DNA of 64,000 nucleotides, taken from Odoribacter sp. (GTDB lineage Bacteria > Bacteroidota > Bacteroidia > Bacteroidales > Prolixibacteraceae). The translations under genes and the position numbers were made by a program. Below, one piece after another: positions 52,317 to 61,307 of this stretch. Location of the stretch: positions 33,866 through 97,865 of the forward strand of contig PNOH01000015.1 of the NCBI GenBank assembly GCA_013824715.1, given 5' to 3'. The notes under the pieces were generated by a model, which was not told the origin of the DNA, made no database searches, and worked only from the letters and a program-made list of their open reading frames with translations. Every line of letters starts with the position of its first letter. Position 1 is the stretch's first letter.

Positions 52317-55300
52317 AACTCTCTGATTTTTGGATTAAAGGAGTGTTTAGTGTAGTAATATCAGTTGAAATTACTTCTCCGTTAGATGCGGTAAGCAATA
52401 ATCTAAAAAACTCGTGATTTCCCGGTATTGGTATAGATATGCTGGCTCCTTTACCAATATCCTTAATTGCAAGATAATTGCCATTGATATCACATTTGAC
52501 TAACGACCACTCAAAATTCAAATCTTTCATTTGATTGCCAAATTTCCAACCTAGTTTATCATCATAACACATAGCACTATATTCCAAAATCATATTTTCA
52601 TAAATAAGAGTTGCAGGTTTCAGGATTCTGATTTTGGGTGATTCAACTTTGAGATCAGATCCTTGCAGTTTATTTTTCAGGTTAAAATAATTGGCCTTAT
52701 ATCTTCTTTTAATATCAGTTATTCCATTAAAAAAAACTTTGTTGCTTTCATGCTGATCTTGCCAGGCAGTTATAAAAAATGATGAATTATTATCAAAAAT
52801 CTCTGGTATTGTCAGTAAGTCAACATCAATTTCGCTATATATAAAATTAATATTGGATAGGTTCAAATGAACTAATAACGAATTAAGAAATTTATCTTCT
52901 TTTACAACTAATCCGAGTGCATCTATGCCTTTAACGTTGTCCATCAGCACTTTAGAATTCTGAATAGATTGCGAATTAACTTCAAGGTCAACTATGATTG
53001 GTCTTTTAGAATCTATTTCTTTCATTTCCCGAACTAAGTTTTGTAACCATAAAATGTAAGCGCTGTTTTGATAAAGAAGTCTGGGTTTAAGGTAAAAGTC
53101 TTTTTGATTGTATATCACATCATTTTGAATGTTCCAGGATGTTATGTGGGAATCCCGCTTTTCTTTAGTGATTATTTCAAGAATCGTCGCTTTTAATTGC
53201 TTCGCTTTTAAGGTATCTTCTATAAAATCAATATCAGCCGAAATCCAAAAGCCGTAAGAAACATTTAGATTAAATTCTTTGGTAATATTCAGGATATTAT
53301 AATCATAAACTGAATTTCCATCAAATTTAATGGTATTAATACCCAGATTCTTTATTCTTTTAAAGTCAGACAATAGATTCTTCCGACTTAAAACATGATA
53401 ATCCTTTCTCCAATCATGTCCATTTTTAAGATTTATTCCCTTTATGTATTTTAATTCATTCTTTTTTTGAGGTTCCATTTTTTGTTCTTTGGAGTTAAGA
53501 ATTGGTAATGGAAAAAATACGTAATCTGGTACTTCTTTAATGCTGAATGAACTTTTAATTATCAGGTTATTAGCTATTGTCCAATCCAGATAATGATCAG
53601 GGTTCGATTCTTTAGGGATGTTATTATCAACTTTACTGGTAAAGTAGATGACAGATTTAATTTCCTTAAATTCATTTTCAATGGTAACAAAAGCATTTTT
53701 TAGCCATTCATTTTGCTTCAGTTCCTTCTTAAGTGTTCCGAACTCTGAAATCATCACCGGTGTAGTTGGAAGTTTTTTGAATTCATCATGAAATGGTTTA
53801 TACAGGTCTTCAAATTCGTTCCATTTCTTGTCCTGATTTAGTTGGCCATAATTCAAAATATTCACACCAATCCAATCGACATATTCTACTCCTGGATAAA
53901 ATGATATTACATTCTCTGATTTCCAGGGATTCCATATCCATATAACATTGCTTACATCTTTATTTCTGAAAATTTCACAGGTGTGAATCCAGGCTTTCTT
54001 AAATCTTAATGAAGCATCATTACCACTTACAAACCATGGATAATAAGGATTGTCAAATTCGTGAGCAAACCTTAGGAAAACAGGTCTATGTAAATTTTTT
54101 AGCTTTTCTGCAAACTCAGTAATATAATTATCAAAATAACCTTCCTCTATAAGTTCGAATACATGTTGGCTGGTATCTACTTCATCTTGAAATGAATTCA
54201 ACCAAGGCTCCCAGGTAAGCATGGGAATAGATTTTTGCATATATATAGAATCGAACAAAGACTGAGGGAAGCTTGATTCGATATTTTTCTCCCAGGGAAC
54301 ATAAAGTGAAATAATATCGAATTTTTCATTTATTTGATTGGACACTTCTTTTACATTTATTAAACTGGTAATTCCATTATCACTTCGCGGTGCAAAAATA
54401 CCAAGGTAGTTGATGAAATGCCTATTTTGAACTTCGGGCTTTACACCTCCCCACTTTCCATATTCAATTTCATGCTGAATAAACATAGATGTAGCCAAAA
54501 TAAAAACAATCGCAGGCAATGCTGCTTTACGCAGAACTTGAAAACCAAAGTTTTGCAGCCTGAAGAATCCTGAAATATGTTCATCTGTTGATTCAGAATG
54601 AAGCTTAACCACCTTTTGTTTTTGGTAAGCAAAAAATAAAGTATAAAACATGAAACTTGCATTCAACAATGCAAAACCGGACATAAAAATTGAGAATGGA
54701 GTATAATCTATGGATAGGCCATAAATCACTGCAATTATTGAAATTATACCAACAATAAGATTTGGTATCAAGATTTTCCAACTTACTCGTTCTTTATCTT
54801 CTTTGGGTGTAGGAAGATAAGGAACTCTTTTGCGAATCAGAGTGTAAATTAATCCTGTTATATAAATCCACCAGGTACAGGTCTGTAACAATCCTCCAAT
54901 CAAATGTACTCCCCTTTCACTCTTATACATTACCCATTGCTGCACAAAAAGCCGAATTCCAACAATGCAAATGAATATCGGGGCGAATATCAAACCAAAA
55001 TTTATGATATTTCCTTTCCATGGTGTGGTTGCAGTAAATAAAGAAATTATTGGAATTAAAAAGGTGATCAGATAAGTGATGCCAGAAAGATAATGAAGTG
55101 GCAGAATTCCATAATGAATTTTCTGGCGCCAGGAAAATTTCCTGAAAAGTTTGGGATAGACAGCAACTAACAATTCTAGCGTTCCTCTCGACCATTTCAA
55201 TTGTTGTTTATAATAAGAAGTAAGTGAAGCAGGCACCAATCCTTTTGTATATACTTTGGGAACATATATGGATTTCCATCCTTTGGCATGCAATTGCATG

Positions 55301-56091
55301 GCCGTATGCATATCTTCTGATAACCCTGCAGCATGTCCACCAATGGAGTCTAAGGCCTTTCGTCTAAAAAGACAGTTAGCCCCAATGGCGTTAACTGTAC
55401 CATAAGTATTCATGCTCATCATTACAGGGCCGTAAAAATGAAAGGTTTGTTCAGCAGCGCCTTTGGCTACTGCAGACTCCTTTATATTGTAATAAGATTG
55501 TACCGTTTGAACAAAACCAATGGTTTCATCCTCAAAATAAGGAATAGCCTCTTCTAAAAAATTAGGTTTAGGTACATGGTCAGGATCGATGATCAGGCAA
55601 AGGTCACCTTTCGCTTGTAAAAGGGCATTATTTATATTCCCTGACTTAGCATCTATCCTATTATTTCTGGTTACATGAATAATATTATTGCCCTTACAAA
55701 AGTCTTTTAAATAGTTATCATTCGCTTCATCACATAAATAAGTGGTATGTGGATATTTGATTTTCTGAATGGCAAGTAGTGTCTCTTTAACCATTTCATA
55801 AGGTTCTCCGGGAAAATAAGTAGTGAAAACATCGGCAGTTAGATTTGAATTGGCTTTTGGTTGCAGTGGCAAAGAAATATCCCAATAATGATACCATATA
55901 TAGATAACTTTCAAAGAATCATATCCAATCGAAACAATCAATAACCAGAACAGCAAATAATTTTCAATTGTTTCTGGCTGTAAAAACCAATAAAAAAAAT
56001 TGGCAAGGCTGAATAATCCAAAAAGGATCATCAACCTTAATGTTATCTTTTCTCTTTGATTAGGAGCTTTAATTTTGTTGACTTTACTCAT
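52309..56091 (-). CDS. Membrane GT2 (cellulose-synthase-like) fused to a GH26-like hydrolase and a second barrel
   Basis: A 1260-residue multidomain protein. Two N-terminal membrane helices (about 17-70), then a processive GT2 domain (85-310) with Asp121 in TYLCDEANDN, DPDH (169-172), SED (259-261) and QQLKW (296-300), the D,D,D,QxxRW set of synthases. Six or so helices span 325-545. Outside follows a GH26-like barrel (about 565-850) with acid/base Glu678 in RFAHEFD and nucleophile Glu783 in MISEFG, both kept. A third, GH2/GH5-like barrel (880-1130) begins YIKGINLKNGHDW but has Asn-Asp (990-991) where the acid/base Glu is expected. An Ig-like domain ends the chain. Starts 4 nt inside the preceding gene. 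The polymer is unknown. Confidence 0.87.
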   Translation of the reverse strand: MSKVNKIKAPNQREKITLRLMILFGLFSLANFFYWFLQPETIENYLLFWLLIVSIGYDSLKVIYIWYHYWDISLPLQPKANSNLTADVFTTYFPGEPYEMVKETLLAIQKIKYPHTTYLCDEANDNYLKDFCKGNNIIHVTRNNRIDAKSGNINNALLQAKGDLCLIIDPDHVPKPNFLEEAIPYFEDETIGFVQTVQSYYNIKESAVAKGAAEQTFHFYGPVMMSMNTYGTVNAIGANCLFRRKALDSIGGHAAGLSEDMHTAMQLHAKGWKSIYVPKVYTKGLVPASLTSYYKQQLKWSRGTLELLVAVYPKLFRKFSWRQKIHYGILPLHYLSGITYLITFLIPIISLFTATTPWKGNIINFGLIFAPIFICIVGIRLFVQQWVMYKSERGVHLIGGLLQTCTWWIYITGLIYTLIRKRVPYLPTPKEDKERVSWKILIPNLIVGIISIIAVIYGLSIDYTPFSIFMSGFALLNASFMFYTLFFAYQKQKVVKLHSESTDEHISGFFRLQNFGFQVLRKAALPAIVFILATSMFIQHEIEYGKWGGVKPEVQNRHFINYLGIFAPRSDNGITSLINVKEVSNQINEKFDIISLYVPWEKNIESSFPQSLFDSIYMQKSIPMLTWEPWLNSFQDEVDTSQHVFELIEEGYFDNYITEFAEKLKNLHRPVFLRFAHEFDNPYYPWFVSGNDASLRFKKAWIHTCEIFRNKDVSNVIWIWNPWKSENVISFYPGVEYVDWIGVNILNYGQLNQDKKWNEFEDLYKPFHDEFKKLPTTPVMISEFGTLKKELKQNEWLKNAFVTIENEFKEIKSVIYFTSKVDNNIPKESNPDHYLDWTIANNLIIKSSFSIKEVPDYVFFPLPILNSKEQKMEPQKKNELKYIKGINLKNGHDWRKDYHVLSRKNLLSDFKRIKNLGINTIKFDGNSVYDYNILNITKEFNLNVSYGFWISADIDFIEDTLKAKQLKATILEIITKEKRDSHITSWNIQNDVIYNQKDFYLKPRLLYQNSAYILWLQNLVREMKEIDSKRPIIVDLEVNSQSIQNSKVLMDNVKGIDALGLVVKEDKFLNSLLVHLNLSNINFIYSEIDVDLLTIPEIFDNNSSFFITAWQDQHESNKVFFNGITDIKRRYKANYFNLKNKLQGSDLKVESPKIRILKPATLIYENMILEYSAMCYDDKLGWKFGNQMKDLNFEWSLVKCDINGNYLAIKDIGKGASISIPIPGNHEFFRLLLTASNGEVISTDITTLNTPLIQKSESFN

Positions 56092-57476
56092 TTGTTATTT
56101 AAAACGTAAAATGGGGTGTTTGAAGTTGCGAAATATCCATTCTGATCATAAATATAAGCAAAAATCCGATATGGGCCTTCCTTAGCTGGGACACGAAATG
56201 TAACTACACTATCTTCCGGATTTTCAATGCAGCCCGAAATTTTTTTTGTCAATTTTTGTTTAGCGTTGGCCCCATAATAGACCCAGCCTTCCTCATATAT
56301 TTCCCAGTTGAATGTTAGTTTTGAATCTTTTTCCCCATCTATAAATACCTGGGCTTTTTTTATTTCATTCGGTTTGAAAACCAAATTATCCCTTGCTCCT
56401 TTTTTTTCTATAAGCATATATCTCATTTGGGGAGCATGATAAGTATTTTTAGGTTGGTTTAACCAGCAATTTTGCAGTTCATAATAAGTTTGCGATTTTC
56501 TTCCCTGATCGTCGATGATACAAAACCAGGTGTGTGTAATTTCCTGTTTCTGTCCCCAATAAAAAACCAGGTTGCCAAGGCATGCTCCATCTTTCCCACT
56601 TGTAATAATTTCATATCTTTCCCTGATTTGTTCAGCTTTTTTTGAGCTGGTTGGTTCAATTGGCGCCTGCCATTTATTCTTTTCCGATTCCCAATGACCG
56701 TCAGAGCCCCATTCACTTATGTAATAGGGTTTTGGCCCAAATAAAAAAGATATTCTGGAAGATGTGAACTTAAAGGTTTTTATTTTAGCGAATATATTAT
56801 ATGAAATTAAATCTATTTCCGGAGAATTGAGATAGATACTTTCTCTTTCCTTTGAACTATCAAATGCAATTATTGTCGTACACACAGGATGATTTGGATC
56901 TTCGAGATGCATAATATCAATTAATTCATTATAAATTTTAATGAAATTAATTTCCTGGCTAAAATATGATTTCTTAAAAAAATTGATTAATCTTCTTTTA
57001 TACAAGATAATAGGATAACGCACTTCATTGCCCAAATTCCACATTAACAGAGCTGGATGGTTTTTATATTTATTAACCAGAACTTTAATTTTCTGTTTTA
57101 GAATGTTGTTCTCATCCGTATTTAAATATGAATTGTACTGCTTTGTATATTTTGGTAAGGGTATATCAACAACCACCGCCAACTTATTTTTATGCGCTTC
57201 ATCCAAAATATGCTGAATGTTAATAGTATCATATACCCTAACAGTATTGGCGCCAATTTCGGCTAACTCTTTTAAATGAGTGTTTCCTCCAGCGCCTTTG
57301 ATAGAAAATGGGCTTCCATTTCTTATAAGTTGAAATCCATTATCCGTCTTTTTGATAAAAACTGTTCTGGTTTCGTCTATTCGTTTTTCTCCACGAAGAT
57401 ATTTTAATGTGAAAAGTCCCATTAAAATCATGAAGATAATCCCAAGAAGGAACAAGATAAATAGTTGTTTTTTCAT
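56088..57476 (-). CDS. Membrane-anchored GH2/GH5-like glycoside hydrolase
   Basis: A 462-residue protein with an uncleaved-looking N-terminal helix (LFILFLLGIIFMILMGLFTL, 5-24). A TIM-barrel domain (40-330) shows IKGAGGNTHLKELAEIGANT, VRVYDT, the acid/base Glu151 in LLMWNLGNEV, and the nucleophile Glu255 in YYISEWGSDG, as in GH2 and the clan A enzymes. A C-terminal Ig-like domain (350-460) follows. It opens the two-gene unit with the GT2-GH26 gene (ATGA overlap), so it probably acts on the same polymer. Exact GH family is uncertain. Confidence 0.82.
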   Translation of the reverse strand: MKKQLFILFLLGIIFMILMGLFTLKYLRGEKRIDETRTVFIKKTDNGFQLIRNGSPFSIKGAGGNTHLKELAEIGANTVRVYDTINIQHILDEAHKNKLAVVVDIPLPKYTKQYNSYLNTDENNILKQKIKVLVNKYKNHPALLMWNLGNEVRYPIILYKRRLINFFKKSYFSQEINFIKIYNELIDIMHLEDPNHPVCTTIIAFDSSKERESIYLNSPEIDLISYNIFAKIKTFKFTSSRISFLFGPKPYYISEWGSDGHWESEKNKWQAPIEPTSSKKAEQIRERYEIITSGKDGACLGNLVFYWGQKQEITHTWFCIIDDQGRKSQTYYELQNCWLNQPKNTYHAPQMRYMLIEKKGARDNLVFKPNEIKKAQVFIDGEKDSKLTFNWEIYEEGWVYYGANAKQKLTKKISGCIENPEDSVVTFRVPAKEGPYRIFAYIYDQNGYFATSNTPFYVLNNK

Positions 57477-57570
57477 ATAAAACCTGGCAACCTATTCGAA
57501 TTAAACAAATATAGTGACTATCGAAATGATTATCATTATAACATTTAGTCTAATTCATTGTTTTTTGAAA

Positions 57571-57608
57571 AAATGAGATACCTGAATTAATATCCAAATA
57601 TCTCATTT
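57571..57608. repeat. Inverted repeat in the divergent intergenic region
   Basis: AAATGAGATA (57571-57580) and TATCTCATTT (57599-57608), a perfect 10-bp dyad with an 18-bp spacer. It lies in the 335-bp A/T-rich gap 57477-57811 between divergent genes and could be an operator for either. Nothing else convincing was seen there. Confidence 0.5.
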
Positions 57609-57811
57609 TGGCAGATTTGGTTTGCTGCAACTAAAAAATGCCATGCATTAAATCCGAATTATTTCAGATGAATCAAAGAAAGCAAACTATGCCAATAGTT
57701 AATTGATAGAACGTCGCCAACAAATATTATTACCACCTCTTCAACAATCTTATTATCATGCTATTCAAAATAAAACAGTATATTCGATATTTAATAAAAT
57801 CATCATAGAAA

Positions 57812-59451
57812 ATGACTTTTAAAGGAACATCCTTCAGTCTGTCTCTAACCAAAGATCAAACACTGATGCTCAAAGCAATTGGAATATTGCTTATAGTGTT
57901 ACATAATTTTTCACGATGGGTTGATCCTATTACAGGAGAGTCTGAATTCACTTTCAGTCAATCGGCTTTGCCTACTGCAATTCATATAGGAAGCACCAAT
58001 GGGTGGTTGTTTTTTAAAGCATTTTTTAATTATTTTGGCCATTACGGGGTACAATTGTTTATTTTCCTTTCGGGATATGGACTTGTCCAATCTTATCTTC
58101 ACGAGAAACAATCATACATAAAATATGTTTATCACCGCTTCCAAAAACTCTATCCATCTCTGGTGGTTGCAATTCTCTTTTATATGATCTATGAGGTTTT
58201 TGCCATGCATCAATTCCCCAAATGGGATATAATACCCAATTTTTTGGCACATTTAACTTTTACCGCAACACTTCTTCCATTCAAAGGTCAATCGGTGAAC
58301 GGACCGTGGTGGTTTTATTCAGCTATTTTTCAGTTATTCTATTATTTCCATTACTCATAAAAGTTTACTTACGTTATGGTACCCGATGGCTTTTATTCAT
58401 CGGTTTTTTAGCTTGGTCCTTAACCCGGATGCATGCCCTCATTGATAACCCTTATCAGGTGAACCTGCTTGAAACATTTGTGGGCCAAATGCCGGTATTC
58501 ATTCTGGGTATTTGGTTTGGCACAAATAATAACTTACGCATAAAATGGTATGTAGCGATATTGTTATTTGTAATATTTTGTTTAGGATGTTATTTTTCAT
58601 TTTTTTGGCCATTAACCCGCCTAAGCATAACTCCATTATTGATAATCGCTGGCAAGGAGATCATAAAAATTGCTGTAAAAATAAAACCATTAGCATCAAT
58701 GTTGCTTTTTATCGGCGGCATTTCGGTTTATCTTTTTGCAATTCACGGGTTCATGCGTTGGCCCTTTGTGAATATTATTAATTTGAATCAGAACAAGTTT
58801 TGGATTGCGCCTTTCATGCTGTTGCTCTTTTTAACTCTGAGTCTTTCATCGGCCTGGATTTTTACAAAAACTGAGGGCTTCTGGCACAAAAAACTTTCAG
58901 AACTAAAAAGAAATTTTTCAAAAGTTGCTTTTACGATTAGCCTTATTATATTACCAGCCATTTTGCTTGTATGGGGATACAATTGGCACTTTCAGCAATT
59001 AGCCCTACAAAATCCGATTAACCTTTTGAATAATCTTGACGAATCATACGATACTTCTCGCAAGGATATAAAGTTTCACAAAACTGAAACCGGAGAAAAG
59101 GTTGTATGGTTAAGAACAGGTCTCAACATGAGCAATATCGAAAGATTCAACTTACCACCGGAAACACACCAGGATATAACCCAGGTACATATTAGCAGCC
59201 AGGTTTTGTACGACTCGATACCCGGGGAGTGTTGGCTAATGGCCGAAAGTTTTCTGGGTGAAATACGACTGACCAGGAACAGTGTAAAACTGAATACTAC
59301 TCAAACCGAACCAAATCATTGGCAACTACTCGAACTTATTATCGATCTACAGTCCCCTTTGGTCATTCGCAAAGAACTTTTTCAGTTTTATTTTTATGCG
59401 AAAACCAATGGCAATGTTTATATCGATCAAATACAAGTTAAACTGGAATGA
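57812..59451 (+). pseudogene. Acyltransferase-3 family gene with a frameshift
   Basis: The first frame (57812-58360) reads MLKAIGILLIVLHNFSRWVD and SGYGLVQSYLHEKQSYIKYV, then GPWWFYSAIFQLF and soon stops. The continuation FPLLIKVYLRYGTRWLLFIG and later helices are in the -1 frame up to 59451. The joint is near 58339, where restoring one base would rejoin the frames. The whole would be about 545 residues: ten membrane helices of an O-acyltransferase (His-containing HNF near the start) plus a soluble beta-rich C-terminal module (about 110 residues, ending YIDQIQVKLE). It would O-acylate surface glycans. Either a real mutation or a sequencing error. Confidence 0.8.
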
Positions 59452-59510
59452 GCACAATTTCTGAAGATAATACTTGCTACAAGGCTTGTGCATCCAGCAG
59501 GATTTCAGCA

Positions 59511-61226
59511 CTATTCGTCCTTTAGTATTTCTAAAAAATGATAGAATGATTTTTTAGAAATACTCCAGTCCGGTGGTTCTATATCGCCCCAGGCTTTTGG
59601 AGTGTCCGACATGTTAAAATAATTAACACCAATTATTTGATGGCTTTCGCGAATGACTTTAGCTGCGCCCTCCAACCATTTTGTTTTATATTCTTCCGGA
59701 CCTTTTACCCCAAACTCTGTAATAAAAATCGGTTTGTCGATAAATCGCATGCGCCAATACTTGCGGTTAAAGATGGTTGAAAAAGATTCCTGCCTATTGG
59801 GATCTGTTATATTTTTATCAGGCAAGCCATAAATGGCCACACTGACATAATCAACTACGTCGTTTCCCGGCCACCATTCTAAAGAGCCTCTGTCGCCTGC
59901 CGGCCCCCAAATCCTCTTTATATTTGCTGGAAGTGGGTTTTTAAAATTCATAAAATACCGGAATGATTTAATATAGGTTACCGGATCTTGACTTTGCCAG
60001 GGATAACGCGTAACTGGAATTTCCATTTCATGAGCATATCGTAAATACACTTTTCGGTTGGTACTTTGAATTATCGTATATAACAGCATAATTTCCTGAT
60101 CGTATTTCCCCTCTGTTACATGTTGAAGTACTAGCCGATCGGATTCCTCAATTGGCCCACTAAAAGGTTCAAAAGTTACAATAACATCATGACCTCGTTC
60201 TATCACTTTATTGAAATTGTTTTGGAAAGTTCCATCTTTAAGGTCATCAAAATCCGTAAAAAGATGTTCTACCGTTACTGGCTTTTCTTCATTTAACAAC
60301 GATTGTGGATCGTACAGCCCAATTTCAATTTTTCTTTTTGGATTAGTTTCGAATTTAGTTACTGGCCTTATGAAATTATCAGCAGAATATACCATGTTCC
60401 TTTCTTGTTCAATCTTCTGTGAAATAACCGAAACTAGTTGGTTATTAATAGAATCATTGTTAATCTGGTTCGATCCCAAAACAAAAATAGGTTTGTCAAT
60501 AAACCTCAAGCGGTGCAGTCTCCTGAATAAATCATACGCCACAGTATAGTCTTTTGGGTATTTTAATATGGGTATTTCAGAATTGCTCTTTAAGGTAATT
60601 GAGGCAGCATCAACCAAAGTGTCGCCAGGATAATATTCCAACTCACCCGGATAACCAGCGGGGCCCCAAATTTGCTTAACCTGCGGAGCATAGATACCGC
60701 ACAAACCTGCGAAATGACGAAAAGCATCAATATATCCGGGGCCATACCGTTGCCACGGAAAACTATTTCCTGGCACTTCCATCTCTGGATCAAACCGGAA
60801 ATATACATTTGGCCTCGTTCCGATTAATTGAGTACACAATTCCTTAATTACCTGGTCGTACCTGCCTTTTACAATGTCGTCAATTGGACTATTTATTTGA
60901 GATGGGGCAATATACCTTCCCCATGTTTCAACTGAAATCATCAATGGGATACTATCGGCAATTTGGCTAATCGTTGCTCTGTCAAGCTTCAGGTGATCAA
61001 CATTGGCAAGTTTTACAGTAAGATGATGAAACGACTTAATAATTTGATTGGTTGAACCGGGTCGAAATGAAAAAACAGCAAGTACCGGTGTTGATTGATT
61101 TATTTCAATGGTATTAGATTTTGTTTTTGACTGCAAATATTGAACAACATGATAGTGTTTAACCCCATACAATAAAATGAATATTACTCCACAAAAAACG
61201 AGCATGTAAATAATCCTTTTTTTCAT
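59511..61226 (-). CDS. Tandem GH26-like protein with a degenerate first copy
   Basis: A 571-residue protein anchored by an N-terminal helix (IIYMLVFCGVIFILLYGV, 5-22), then two GH26-like domains. Copy 2 (about 300-571) keeps Arg396-His399-Glu400 in LRYAHEMEIP and the nucleophile Glu504 in FITEFGVKG. Copy 1 (about 45-275) aligns over the same blocks: Arg144-Asp-Pro-Glu148 in FRFDPEMEVPG and IWGPAG shared, but at the nucleophile position RFIDKPIFVLGSNQ has Gly251 in place of Glu504. Copy 1 is thus probably a binding or scaffold domain. GH26 includes mannanases and other beta-glycanases. The gene follows the LtaS-like gene by 81 bp. Confidence 0.85.
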   Translation of the reverse strand: MKKRIIYMLVFCGVIFILLYGVKHYHVVQYLQSKTKSNTIEINQSTPVLAVFSFRPGSTNQIIKSFHHLTVKLANVDHLKLDRATISQIADSIPLMISVETWGRYIAPSQINSPIDDIVKGRYDQVIKELCTQLIGTRPNVYFRFDPEMEVPGNSFPWQRYGPGYIDAFRHFAGLCGIYAPQVKQIWGPAGYPGELEYYPGDTLVDAASITLKSNSEIPILKYPKDYTVAYDLFRRLHRLRFIDKPIFVLGSNQINNDSINNQLVSVISQKIEQERNMVYSADNFIRPVTKFETNPKRKIEIGLYDPQSLLNEEKPVTVEHLFTDFDDLKDGTFQNNFNKVIERGHDVIVTFEPFSGPIEESDRLVLQHVTEGKYDQEIMLLYTIIQSTNRKVYLRYAHEMEIPVTRYPWQSQDPVTYIKSFRYFMNFKNPLPANIKRIWGPAGDRGSLEWWPGNDVVDYVSVAIYGLPDKNITDPNRQESFSTIFNRKYWRMRFIDKPIFITEFGVKGPEEYKTKWLEGAAKVIRESHQIIGVNYFNMSDTPKAWGDIEPPDWSISKKSFYHFLEILKDE

Positions 61227-61307
61227 ATCGGTATAGTTATAGATGAATTTATTTCTTAATCCCGGAAGTAATTCAATGAAATCCTTCTAAACGCTGTTTT
61301 ACAATTC

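Noticed and set aside
58222..58338. N-terminal part of the second acyltransferase frame as a separate protein
   Set aside because: It overlaps the first frame, which carries the real acyltransferase sequence; similarity in the second frame begins only near 58339.
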